Assembly (NCBI GenBank): GCA_947470855.1
Contig: CANIUQ010000003.1
Location: 1-64,000, forward strand
From: Opitutia bacterium
Lineage (GTDB): Bacteria; Verrucomicrobiota; Verrucomicrobiia; Opitutales; UBA953
DNA: 64,000 bases
Direction of reading: 5' to 3'
In this document: piece after piece, positions 19,314 through 28,771 of the stretch
Layout of the letters: every line of letters starts with the position of its first letter
Numbering within the stretch: position 1 is the stretch's first letter
The notes under the pieces: generated by a model
What the model saw: only the letters and a program-made list of their open reading frames with translations
What the model was told of the DNA's origin: nothing
The model's database searches: none
Program-made: the position numbers and the translations under genes

Positions 19314-20651
19314 ATGGCTGATTTTAAATCACTCCCTGGTTTTCGCGAGTTTTATCCTGAGGACCGTGCGGTCTTGGATCATCTTTTCAAGGTCTGGCGT
19401 CAGGCCTGCCGTCGATATGGTTTTCGGGAATGGGAATCTCCTGTTTTAGAGCCCCTTGAGCTTTTCACAGAGAAGTCTGGCGAAGAGATTGTTCGGCAGT
19501 TGTTTAATTTTGAGGATAAGGGTGGTCGTCAGGTCAGTTTGCGTCCGGAGATGACTCCATCTTTGGCACGAATGGTGGGAGCTAGGGCGAATGGGATGGC
19601 TAAGCCTATTCGCTGGTTTGCGATTGGTGAAAACTATCGTTACGAGAAGCCGCAGAAAGGCCGACTCCGTGCTTTTTATCAGTTGAATGCCGATTTGCTT
19701 GGTGAAGCTGGTCCGACGGCGGATGCGGAGTTGATGGCTCTCTGTGCCGATTGTTTACTCGGGTTTGGTTTAACCTCGAATGATTTTCGGATTCGGATTT
19801 CGGACCGCACGCTTTGGTTTCGCTATTTAGAGGGTCAGGGTGTTCCTGAGCCGAAAATTGCTGGTGTCTTGAATGTGGTGGATAAGTTAGAGCGTGGTAG
19901 TCCTGAGGAGCTCTTGAAGGCCATGAATTTGGCGATTCAAGATACCGCGTGTGATGCTGTTAAATTACTAGAGGCAGCTCGTCGATTTGCGGCAATCAAT
20001 TCCATCGCTGATTTAGAAAAGTTGGCGGCGGGCGACGCACCCATGATGGCTCGCTTGGAGGATTGGAGGCAATTGCTGTCGACTGTAGAAGCACTCGGAT
20101 TCCGCGACTGTGTCACCATCGATTTAACGATTGTTCGAGGTTTGGCTTATTATACTGGATTTGTTTTTGAGGCTTTTGAAACGGGCGGGGATGCTCGTGC
20201 CTTAGCTGGCGGTGGTCGCTATGATACCTTGGTGAAAAAAATGGGTGGCCCTGATTTACCTGCGGTGGGGTTTGGTATGGGCGATGTCACGGTGCGTGAC
20301 TTATTGCAGTCCAAGAACCTTATACCGACATACGCCGATGGACCCGAATTTTATGTTATGATTTTAGGTCCAGAGGCACGTGCGACTGCGTTAGCCGATG
20401 TGGCCGCCTTGCGTCGTGCAGGCTTCCGAGTGGAATATAATTTCCGTGACGGGAAATTTGGTAAGTTGATTCAAACCGCTGAGAACATTGGTGCCTCTTA
20501 TGCATTGATTTATGGTGGCGAGGAAGTGGCTAAAGGTGAAACCAAGGTGCGTTGTTTGCGTGAACGTGTGGAGGGTATGGTGCCACGGGCTGACCTTGTT
20601 CCAGCTCTGCGTGCCGTGCGTGAAGAAGGCATCAAAGCGATTTTACCTTAA
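19314..20651 (+). CDS. hisS: Histidyl-tRNA synthetase
   Basis: LPGFREFYPED, RPEMTPSLAR, RGLAYYTGFVFEAF, AGGGRYD, C-terminal anticodon-binding domain. Confidence 0.9.
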   Translation: MADFKSLPGFREFYPEDRAVLDHLFKVWRQACRRYGFREWESPVLEPLELFTEKSGEEIVRQLFNFEDKGGRQVSLRPEMTPSLARMVGARANGMAKPIRWFAIGENYRYEKPQKGRLRAFYQLNADLLGEAGPTADAELMALCADCLLGFGLTSNDFRIRISDRTLWFRYLEGQGVPEPKIAGVLNVVDKLERGSPEELLKAMNLAIQDTACDAVKLLEAARRFAAINSIADLEKLAAGDAPMMARLEDWRQLLSTVEALGFRDCVTIDLTIVRGLAYYTGFVFEAFETGGDARALAGGGRYDTLVKKMGGPDLPAVGFGMGDVTVRDLLQSKNLIPTYADGPEFYVMILGPEARATALADVAALRRAGFRVEYNFRDGKFGKLIQTAENIGASYALIYGGEEVAKGETKVRCLRERVEGMVPRADLVPALRAVREEGIKAILP

Positions 20652-22256
20652 ATGACCAACGAACAGAAACGCCAGTATCGCAACATGGCGAAGACCGCTT
20701 CGTGGACTATGGTCTCGCGCATTACGGGTTTAGTTCGCGATCAAGTAACGACGGCGATGTTTGGCGCTGGTCATGTCGGTGCGGCTTTTCTTTTTGCTTT
20801 TCAGATTCCTAATCTCTTTCGACGTTTGTTAGGGGAAGGTGCGTTAACGGCGGCGACTGTACCCGTTTTAGCGGCGAAGACTGATGAAGGAGGTAAACCA
20901 GCGGCGTTTGCCTTCTTAAATTATGTTTTACGTCGAATGTTACCTTGGATGATTGGTTTGACCCTCTTGGCCATTGGAGTTGCTTTGGGGTGGCTTTTGT
21001 TGGCAACGAATTTGGAGAATCAGTATGCGGCTGAACTGACGATTTGGTGTATGCCCTATATGCCCATTATCTGTATTGCGGCACTTTTTACTTCGGCGGT
21101 TAATCTTTGTGGGAAATTCGGTTTAGCTGAAATTGCCTCATCGTGTCTGAATTTGTGTATGATTTTGGGAGTAGGCTTTTTTGGTTATTATTTAGCTGAT
21201 TCTGACATTGGTCGTGCTCGATGGTTGTGTGTCGGTGCGATTGCAGGTGGCACTTTACAACTACTAATTCCCCTATGGGGCTTGAAGAACGAGGGCTGGC
21301 GCAGTCAACCTGTGCAAGCGGATGTCAAAGCCTGGAATGCATTGAAAATTGCTTTTATTCCTGCGGCGTTGGGAGCGGGAATTTTACAGGTTAACTTTCT
21401 CATTTCACGCAGTTTGGCGTTCAACGTCGATGTCTCAGGCTTAACCTATTATTACATCGCGAATCGTATTGTTGAACTTCCGATTGGCTTATTCTCAACC
21501 TCCATTGCCACCGTGATTTTTCCTGCGATGGCGACAGCTTATGCGCAAAATGACCAAGCCAGTTTAGGTCGGAACTTTGCTCGTGGCATGCGTTTAGTTT
21601 TGGCGATTAACGTGGCTGCGGCTGTCGGGTTTATCGTTTTTTCAGGAAAGATTATAAAGTTACTTTTTGAATTCGGTCGATTCACGGCTATCGATTGCGA
21701 GCGAACAGAGATTATTTTATTACTCTTTGCGTTAGCCATGCCGTTTCACGCCTTGATTTCAATTTTGACGCGTGCGCTCAATGTTTTGGGTAAGACACAG
21801 GAGACTTTTCGTGTCGCGATGGTGTCAGTGGCAGCGAATATTGTTTTATCGATTATCGCTGTTTTTACGGGTTTTGGTTTTAATGGTTGGACGGGAGTTA
21901 AAGGTTTGGCATTAGCCAATGCCTTAGCGGCGATTCTCCAGTTCATTTTACTGCGCCGTGCTTTACGTCGAACCTCGGATGTCTTTTTCCAAGAGAGTTT
22001 AGTTTTACCCGTATTTCAGACTTTGGTTGGATCTCTCTTAATGGGGGCTTTGGCTTACCAGTCCTTCCAGATATTGTTTGGTCTTAATCAGCATTGGCTG
22101 GGTATGAAAATGAATCTGATGGTCAGCTTAGCCATCGCTGCTGGTATCGGGGCGAGTTTCTATGCCGTGGTGCTTTATGGATGGAAGTATCCTGAGCGGG
22201 ACATGTTCCAGCCATTCGTGCAGCGCGTTCGGCGGCTGTTTAAGCGCGAGGCTTAA
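20652..22256 (+). CDS. murJ: Lipid II flippase MurJ
   Basis: About 14 TMs; SWTMVSRITGLVRDQVTTAMFGAG; IPNLFRRLLGEGALTAATVPV. Confidence 0.95.
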   Translation: MTNEQKRQYRNMAKTASWTMVSRITGLVRDQVTTAMFGAGHVGAAFLFAFQIPNLFRRLLGEGALTAATVPVLAAKTDEGGKPAAFAFLNYVLRRMLPWMIGLTLLAIGVALGWLLLATNLENQYAAELTIWCMPYMPIICIAALFTSAVNLCGKFGLAEIASSCLNLCMILGVGFFGYYLADSDIGRARWLCVGAIAGGTLQLLIPLWGLKNEGWRSQPVQADVKAWNALKIAFIPAALGAGILQVNFLISRSLAFNVDVSGLTYYYIANRIVELPIGLFSTSIATVIFPAMATAYAQNDQASLGRNFARGMRLVLAINVAAAVGFIVFSGKIIKLLFEFGRFTAIDCERTEIILLLFALAMPFHALISILTRALNVLGKTQETFRVAMVSVAANIVLSIIAVFTGFGFNGWTGVKGLALANALAAILQFILLRRALRRTSDVFFQESLVLPVFQTLVGSLLMGALAYQSFQILFGLNQHWLGMKMNLMVSLAIAAGIGASFYAVVLYGWKYPERDMFQPFVQRVRRLFKREA

Positions 22257-23104
22257 TTTTTGGCGGTGGAAGGCAGAGGCTGACAGTATTTTGCGTGCAG
22301 TGCGCTGATCATCGCTGCGGTTTCGACATCCATTTCGCCATCAACTTTCTTACCTCGGAAGTGTCGCTGAAAAGCTTCGATGGTAAGTTTAAGACTCATC
22401 TCCGAAGAGTCGTAGGGACGGTAGCCATAGTCGATTAACTGACCCACGATTTCTTTTTTATCGGGTAAATTTTTGGCGTAGAGCGTTTGGAATTTTTGGA
22501 TATCTGCTTCATCTGGCCAGGCTCCGATGCCAGCGTCGGCGAGTTGTTTCCAAGGAAACAGACTCCCGGGGTCTTTCTTTCTGCCGATAGCGATATCTGA
22601 ATGAGCGAGAATATGAGTTGGCTCGATGCGATAGCGAATAACGATTTCTTGGCAGAGGGCGATGATTTGGGAGATCTGGGATGGCGAGTAAGTATTCAGG
22701 TTGCCGTCGAGGTTGACGATTTCGATTCCGACGGAGGATTGGTTGAGACTCTGGTCTTGTCGCCACGCACTTTTTCCTGCGTGCGAGGTGGCGAGGTGTT
22801 CAGGTGCAAAGCGGTAGACTTGAGGTTGGGGTTTATTGCAAACGAGATAATGGATGCCTACTTTATTGGTTTCACTTTTACCTTGAAGGATCTGTATCGA
22901 TGAGGGCAGGGAGGCAGCTGTGTGATGGAGGATCAAGTAGCGAATGGGCTGCTTACGAGGCTCAACTTCCACGCAGGGTAAATCTTGTGCGATGCTAACC
23001 CGGTCACGTGGGCACTGCTTCGGACTCGATGCACACCCGGCGAAAAGGAACAGACTTAGAATGAGAGTGAGAATATTCCGATAGCTTGAAGCGCTTTGAT
23101 ACAT
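22253..23104 (-). CDS. N-acetylmuramoyl-L-alanine amidase (AmpD-type), lipoprotein
   Basis: Lipobox LFAGC; YLILHHTAA, HYLVC, SVGIEIVN, LAHSDIAIGRKKDPGSLFPW; C-terminal peptidoglycan-binding-like segment. Confidence 0.9.
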   Translation of the reverse strand: MYQSASSYRNILTLILSLFLFAGCASSPKQCPRDRVSIAQDLPCVEVEPRKQPIRYLILHHTAASLPSSIQILQGKSETNKVGIHYLVCNKPQPQVYRFAPEHLATSHAGKSAWRQDQSLNQSSVGIEIVNLDGNLNTYSPSQISQIIALCQEIVIRYRIEPTHILAHSDIAIGRKKDPGSLFPWKQLADAGIGAWPDEADIQKFQTLYAKNLPDKKEIVGQLIDYGYRPYDSSEMSLKLTIEAFQRHFRGKKVDGEMDVETAAMISALHAKYCQPLPSTAKN

Positions 23105-23177
23105 CGAGTGTTGAGATGGGGTAAGCCTAGTGAAGCGGGTATTAGTGACAAAAGAATACGATTATTATCGATTATAT

Positions 23178-23236
23178 GCCTGTATTTATTGGTTATTACT
23201 TAATTAGACATAATGTATATTGTGCGAAATACAGGC
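23178..23236. repeat. Perfect 10-bp inverted repeat GCCTGTATTT ... AAATACAGGC
   Basis: Arms 23178-23187 and 23227-23236 enclose all but the last 4 bp of the dif-like site, which lie in the right arm. Confidence 0.8.
23203..23230 (-). other. dif: Candidate dif chromosome-dimer resolution site (XerC/XerD target)
   Basis: Minus strand ATTTCGCACAA-TATACA-TTATGTCTAAT versus E. coli dif GGTGCGCATAA-TGTATA-TTATGTTAAAT: XerD arm 9/11, XerC arm 7/11, centre 4/6. Confidence 0.8.
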
Positions 23237-23341
23237 GAGGCAATTTTAAGGGGTAAAAGCACCCCATGATTAACATGAAAAATCGACTTCCCGATCTCTT
23301 TTCAGGCGCTGCTATTAGTTCAGATGAATCAGAATTCATAC

Positions 23342-23410
23342 GAGTGTCGAGAAATCTCAGAAACATTCACTCCTTTGGTCATTAGTGAGAGAAAAAATGA
23401 TTCTTTCTCT
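23342..23410 (+). other. Candidate structured leader with competing hairpins
   Basis: GAGTG(23342)/CACTC(23369) overlaps TCACT(23368)/AGTGA(23384); followed by AGAGAAA(23388)/TTTCTCT(23404). Confidence 0.35.
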
Positions 23411-23482
23411 GCTTATTAAAAATATTTTTTGTGATGTGGCATTGACAGAACTCTGCCTTGCCTCAATCCAACACTCTTTCGC

Positions 23483-25258
23483 ATGCAGAATTTCGCGAGT
23501 CAGTGCCTCGATCAGGCCAAAACACTTTTAAAGTTAAATCTCGGTTCACTCTCTGAAGATGGACTAGTGATACCTGTCGCTGGAGAAGTTTCACGAGCCG
23601 ACGAGCCTGGCCATGTGGCCTTAGCTTTTGGTGAGTATTTCCGAGCAACGGGTGAACTTACCTTAGAGCGACGGGACATACCTCCGATTGTTGCCAAGTG
23701 CATCACCGCCCAGGTGCGGCTTTCTCAGGGGTCTGATAACGGGATGGCTTTTGCCTGTTTAGGTCTCTTAGCCTTTGGTCAAACACGTGAACGCAATCCC
23801 GTTTGGGAGATTTTGGATGCGGATATTCGCAAACTCATCGATGAGCGTTTAGCGATAACCTTAGATCATTATGATCACGTGCAGGCTTTTGATATTGCTA
23901 AGGCTGTTTGTCGTTTCTCGTTTGGTCTGACAAAGAAAGACGAAACCGGAATGTTAGTGGATCGATTCTTGGAGCGTGTTACGAGTCATTCCACGGGTGG
24001 ATTCCATGACGATGCTTCAAAGTCTGCCAAACCTGATAATTTGGGTGGTGCCTTTGATTTGTATGGTGTGGTTGCTCTTATTTTTATTCGGCAGGCTTTG
24101 CAACTTCACGCCAATATTCAGTTACGCGATAGTAAATTGCCTAAACTGCGTACGACCGCCGAGAAGTATCTTCGGGTAATTTTAGAAACTGTGCGTGAAG
24201 ATGGATTAGGTTGGTCGTATGGCCGTGGTATTGGTGCTTATGGGCAGATGCATTGCATTACCCTTTTAATGCAGGCTTTGCGGGACCGTTGGATTGCTTC
24301 GGATAAAGAACTTTTAGCACGCGATTTAATTCGTCGTCTTTACACGAATTTTTTCACGACCTACTTCGATATGGAGCACGGTTTGATTGTGGTGCGCGAT
24401 GGTGAGCGCGATACCATTCCAGGGCACACAACAAGAATGGCTAATTTTGATGCTGCGCGCTACCTTTCTCAATGGTCGCGCTTGGCTAAAACCATTGGTG
24501 GCGGGATGGATGTTTACCCTTCACCCCATCGTCAAGCCACCTGTCGCCTCTATTCTTTCGATAAGACGGCTCGAAAGGAACAAGGCTTGTTAGCTTATTC
24601 CGATCCAGCATCTGGGTTGCACATTTTAATGCCTATTCTCTCAGGTGGAATTCATCAGTATTCTGACTCGCTGGCATTCCCGCATATGCCGGGCGTGTTT
24701 GATTGGCCGGCTAATCACTACACTTCCCCTTTTATTCCTGAATTCACCATTGCGGACCGTGTTTATACGCCCTCTTTCTATGGAAAGAACTTGCAGGTCG
24801 TCATGGGAACTCGTTCCGGCACCTATCATTTCCGTTATGAGCAACCTGAGTTGATTGATAAGAACGAAAAACTTTCCTCGGGTATTGCCTCATTAAAAGT
24901 CGACTGGGAGTTAGCTGGAAATCGAATCGTTGGCCGGTTTACTTTAATTCCTAAGTCGCCCGTTATCTTAGATCATTTCCGCCTGGTTTTACCGATTGCT
25001 GCGCTTCACTCACAGATGACTTCAGGAAATGCATTGCGACTGGGCCCTGAGTCACATCGTTGCGAAGTGTTGCGTGATGACTTCCAAGCCGAATGGCAAG
25101 AGACGAAGGTTGTCACCGAAGATAGCCGTCATCGTACGCTTTGGGGCAAGGTGCATTACTATCAAGTTTTAGAGCGTAGTAAGCCGATTAGCTTGCGGGC
25201 GGGGTCGAGTTATCAATTCGAAATTGCCTATCAGCCTGATATCCAACGCGGGGCTTAA
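23483..25258 (+). CDS. Uncharacterised 591-aa protein, possible alpha-toroid plus beta-sandwich (heparinase/lyase-like) architecture
   Basis: Long helical N-terminal half with GGFHDD, GAYGQMHC, then beta-rich half; no signal peptide seen; no family motif recognised with certainty. Confidence 0.6.
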   Translation: MQNFASQCLDQAKTLLKLNLGSLSEDGLVIPVAGEVSRADEPGHVALAFGEYFRATGELTLERRDIPPIVAKCITAQVRLSQGSDNGMAFACLGLLAFGQTRERNPVWEILDADIRKLIDERLAITLDHYDHVQAFDIAKAVCRFSFGLTKKDETGMLVDRFLERVTSHSTGGFHDDASKSAKPDNLGGAFDLYGVVALIFIRQALQLHANIQLRDSKLPKLRTTAEKYLRVILETVREDGLGWSYGRGIGAYGQMHCITLLMQALRDRWIASDKELLARDLIRRLYTNFFTTYFDMEHGLIVVRDGERDTIPGHTTRMANFDAARYLSQWSRLAKTIGGGMDVYPSPHRQATCRLYSFDKTARKEQGLLAYSDPASGLHILMPILSGGIHQYSDSLAFPHMPGVFDWPANHYTSPFIPEFTIADRVYTPSFYGKNLQVVMGTRSGTYHFRYEQPELIDKNEKLSSGIASLKVDWELAGNRIVGRFTLIPKSPVILDHFRLVLPIAALHSQMTSGNALRLGPESHRCEVLRDDFQAEWQETKVVTEDSRHRTLWGKVHYYQVLERSKPISLRAGSSYQFEIAYQPDIQRGA

Positions 25259-25371
25259 AGTCCGTTCCACTCAGTTTTAAAGAATTAACTAAGTAAACTG
25301 GCTCATTTTACGGTGGGTTTTCTTGCTTCGTTATTGTCCTCTCGAACCCACTCCCCTATTCCCTAGCCCGA

Positions 25372-26907
25372 ATGTCTCGTTCGTTTTACATCACCACGGC
25401 TATCGATTATGCCAATGGAGCACCCCACCTCGGACATGCTTACGAAAAAGTATTATCCGATGTTATTGCACGTCATCATCGAATGCTCGGAGAGAAGGTT
25501 CATTTTTTAACTGGTTTAGATGAACACGGCCAAAAAGTTCAACAAACCGCGCAGAAGCTGAAGGTGGAGCCACAGCAGTTTGTCGATGGCATTGCCGTCA
25601 TCTTTCAAGAGATGTTAAAAAATCTTCAGATTTCGAATGATGATTACATTCGCACGACTCAACCTCGCCACCAAAAAGTCGTCCAAGATTTTCTGCAAAA
25701 ACTTTACGATCAGGGGTTGATTTATTTAGGGAAAAAAACCGATTGGTATTCTACCCGTCAGGAGCAGTTTTTGACTGATAAGGATCGGGATGAAAATGGT
25801 AACTGGCCTGAAATTTATGGTGAAGTAACACAAACCACGGAGGAGAATTATTATTTCAAGCTCTCCCAGTTTCAGCCTTGGCTGATTGAGCACATTCAAT
25901 CGCATCCCGATTTCATCAATCCGTCTTTTCGACGTAAGCAGGTTTTAGAGTTCCTCAAAGAACCTCTGAACGACCTTTGTATTTCTCGTCCGAAGTCACG
26001 TCTAACCTGGGGCATTGAACTACCTTTTGATCGCCAATTTGTTACTTACGTCTGGTTTGATGCGCTGACCAACTACTACTCCGCCGTCGTCGAAAAAGGC
26101 TTATGGCCGGCGGATATTCACGTTATTGGAAAGGACATCTTATCTCCTCCGCATGCGGTTTATTGGCCTTGTATGCTGAAAGCCCTTGGCATTGAACCGC
26201 CCAAGCAACTTTTGGTTCACGGGTGGTGGACAATTAACAGTCAAAAAGCCTCAAAGAGTGCGGGGAATGCTGCCGACACTTTAGCTTTAGCTAAACTTTA
26301 TGGTACCGATGCTTTTCGTTACTATCTCAGTCGCGAGATGGTGGTCGGGCAAGATGCTGACTTCTCTGAGAAAGTTTTTGCTGATAAGTATAAAGCCGAT
26401 CTTAGTCATAATTTAGGAAATCTCGTCAATCGATTGCTCACGATGGTGGGTCGTCATTATCAAGGCACCGTTCCAGCTCCTGCTGCCGATGAGGAGAGCG
26501 AAAAATCTTTGCGTCAATTGTGGATGCAGACCGAGAAAAAATATTTAGCCTCTTTTGCTGAGTGTCAGATTAGCCATGCCTTGGAAGCCTTGTGGGTGTT
26601 TATCAGTGCGATGAATGCCTACATTGAAAACCGGGCGCCTTGGAAATTAGCCAAGTCGACTGATCCTTTGGATAAAGCTCGATTGGATTCTTGTTTAGCA
26701 CTTGTTGCTGAGGGGTTGCGCTTGGTTTCGATTGTTTTAACCCCCGTTTTACCGGAAACCTGTGCTAAACTTCAGAGCACATTGGGCTTGGACTCGCCTA
26801 GGCTTTATGAGGGTCAGTTATCGTGGAGCCAGCGTTGCACAGGCTTAAAAGTAGCAGAAAAGTGTATTTTATTCCCTCCCATTGAGACGGTGGCTGAATC
26901 TCCTTAG
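25372..26907 (+). CDS. metG: Methionyl-tRNA synthetase, short form
   Basis: YITTAIDYANGAPHLGHAYE (HLGH), TGLDEHGQKVQ, KASKSAGN; no Zn cysteines, no C-terminal tRNA-binding domain. Confidence 0.93.
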   Translation: MSRSFYITTAIDYANGAPHLGHAYEKVLSDVIARHHRMLGEKVHFLTGLDEHGQKVQQTAQKLKVEPQQFVDGIAVIFQEMLKNLQISNDDYIRTTQPRHQKVVQDFLQKLYDQGLIYLGKKTDWYSTRQEQFLTDKDRDENGNWPEIYGEVTQTTEENYYFKLSQFQPWLIEHIQSHPDFINPSFRRKQVLEFLKEPLNDLCISRPKSRLTWGIELPFDRQFVTYVWFDALTNYYSAVVEKGLWPADIHVIGKDILSPPHAVYWPCMLKALGIEPPKQLLVHGWWTINSQKASKSAGNAADTLALAKLYGTDAFRYYLSREMVVGQDADFSEKVFADKYKADLSHNLGNLVNRLLTMVGRHYQGTVPAPAADEESEKSLRQLWMQTEKKYLASFAECQISHALEALWVFISAMNAYIENRAPWKLAKSTDPLDKARLDSCLALVAEGLRLVSIVLTPVLPETCAKLQSTLGLDSPRLYEGQLSWSQRCTGLKVAEKCILFPPIETVAESP

Positions 26908-26949
26908 ACGTGGTTAGACAAATCACGGTTTTCTGTTTCACTTTCTTTT

Positions 26950-28290
26950 GTGCAACCCTCCGCCACGGATCAGCTACTGTCCCAGTTGCAGGACGCCGAA
27001 AAGCGGGCTGCGGGTAACGGTTTTGTCAGTTGCTCATTGCTTGTACCTGAACTCGATCCTTTAGCCGTTTTAGAGACCTTGAATGAGTCGGCCCCTCGAG
27101 CTTATTTTGAAAATCCTTCTCGTCGTCGTGCCAGTGCTGCGGGAAGTCCTTTGGTGCAATGGCGTGGTCGCGGTAAACAGCGCTTCCTTGAAGCCGACTT
27201 GTGGTTAAAAAAACTAAACGCATCGCTGATTTCTGTGGGTCGAAAACCACGTATCCTTGCGAGTTTCCCCTTTTATCCCAGCGAGCCTGATTTTGGAAGT
27301 GACTCATGTCTCTTCCTGCCGTCTTGGCAGGTTATCACGGAGGAAGGCGTGACCACGGTCATCTTATGTGAACCGGCCACTGCAGGTTGTGCGGAAAGAT
27401 TGTTGACCCGTTTGTATTCCTTTAAGCATTTCCACTATCGCCTGACCGAGACTAGTCCACGTGCTCAATCCCCTACTGTTTTGAGTGAAGTCGGCGGTGC
27501 GTGGTTCCCTTCGGCCGTCAAACGTGCGACGGAACTTATTCGCGAAGGTGCTTTCGAAAAAATTGTTTTATGTCGGGCATTTGATTGGCGACGCTCGGAG
27601 CCCTTTAATGTTTTTGGTACGTTACACCGTTTGCGTTTGGCCAATCCTAATTGTCACAGTTTTTTGATGGACGAAGATGATGGGGCGTTATTGGGAGCAA
27701 CCCCTGAGACCTTGCTCTTTTTATTGAATGGGGAGATTCGTACGGAAGCAGTGGCTGGTACGACCAAGCGAGGTGAATCCGCTTCCGAGGATGCTCGTTT
27801 GGCTGAAGCATTATTGTCTAGCGAGAAAGACCAACGTGAGCACCAAGCCGTTACCGCCTCCATCTTGCGTCGTTTGAGTATGGTCGGCGTTTTAGCGGCA
27901 ACGAAGCGACCTCCCGAACTTTTACGTTTAGGGAATGTGATGCATATACGTACTCCGATTGTGGGAGCCATGTCAGCGGATCGACGGTTTTTAGAGATTG
28001 CTGGTGAATTACATCCCACCCCTGCTGTTGGTGGTAAACCACGAGATACTGCCCTACCCTTTATTCCAGGATTTGAACCACATTTGCGCGGTCTTTATAC
28101 GGGTGCCGTTGGCTGGATTGAGTCGGGCGGTGATTCGGGTCGGCTTTATGTCGCATTACGTTGTGCGAAAATCAATGGAAACACGGCACGAGTTTTTGCA
28201 GGAGCAGGTATTGTTGAAGGATCGGACCCAGCCTCGGAGACCATGGAGACTGAAATGAAGCTTCGCACAATCCTCGAAGCCTTGGTTTAA
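26950..28290 (+). CDS. menF: Isochorismate synthase (chorismate-binding family)
   Basis: IVLCRAFDWRR, LGATPETLLF, AGTTKRGES, HPTPAVGGKPRD, LRCAKINGN...GAGIVEGSDPASE; GTG start. Confidence 0.87.
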   Translation: MQPSATDQLLSQLQDAEKRAAGNGFVSCSLLVPELDPLAVLETLNESAPRAYFENPSRRRASAAGSPLVQWRGRGKQRFLEADLWLKKLNASLISVGRKPRILASFPFYPSEPDFGSDSCLFLPSWQVITEEGVTTVILCEPATAGCAERLLTRLYSFKHFHYRLTETSPRAQSPTVLSEVGGAWFPSAVKRATELIREGAFEKIVLCRAFDWRRSEPFNVFGTLHRLRLANPNCHSFLMDEDDGALLGATPETLLFLLNGEIRTEAVAGTTKRGESASEDARLAEALLSSEKDQREHQAVTASILRRLSMVGVLAATKRPPELLRLGNVMHIRTPIVGAMSADRRFLEIAGELHPTPAVGGKPRDTALPFIPGFEPHLRGLYTGAVGWIESGGDSGRLYVALRCAKINGNTARVFAGAGIVEGSDPASETMETEMKLRTILEALV

Positions 28291-28291
28291 G

Positions 28292-28729
28292 ATGAAAGTT
28301 GTTTTACAGCGAGTTCGTTCGGCCTCGGTTTCAGTGAACAATCAAGTCGTTGGGGAAATTCGGCGTGGCTATCTTTTACTGGTTGGAATTGCACAGGGAG
28401 ACACCGAAGAACAGGTGAAACGAATGTCTCAGCAAATCATCAAAGCCCGACTGTTTTCCGATGCAGATGGCAAAATGCAGTCGAGCATTGTGGATATTAG
28501 TGGCGAGATTTTGGTGGTGAGTCAGTTTACTTTATTGGCTGATTTTGCGAAAGGCAATCGCCCCTCCTTTCATCAAGCTGCTAGACCTGAAATTGCCCAG
28601 CCACTCTGCGATTACTTCGTTGACCAATTGACTCAAACCCTTGGTCGAAAAATCCCTACGGGTGTTTTTGGTGCCGATATGCAAGTAGAACTCATGAATG
28701 ATGGCCCCGTGACCATTGTTTTTGAATAA
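28292..28729 (+). CDS. dtd: D-aminoacyl-tRNA deacylase
   Basis: MKVVLQRVRSASVSVN, SQFTLLADFAKGNRPSF, NDGPVTIVFE. Confidence 0.96.
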   Translation: MKVVLQRVRSASVSVNNQVVGEIRRGYLLLVGIAQGDTEEQVKRMSQQIIKARLFSDADGKMQSSIVDISGEILVVSQFTLLADFAKGNRPSFHQAARPEIAQPLCDYFVDQLTQTLGRKIPTGVFGADMQVELMNDGPVTIVFE

Positions 28730-28771
28730 ATTTTCTTTGCCACAGAAAGACTCTTCCCTTGAAGATGTGTT

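Noticed and set aside
23178-23236. Integrated Xer-dependent mobile element at the dif-like site
   Set aside because: Only one dif-like site and no phage or cargo genes adjacent; flanking genes appear chromosomal.
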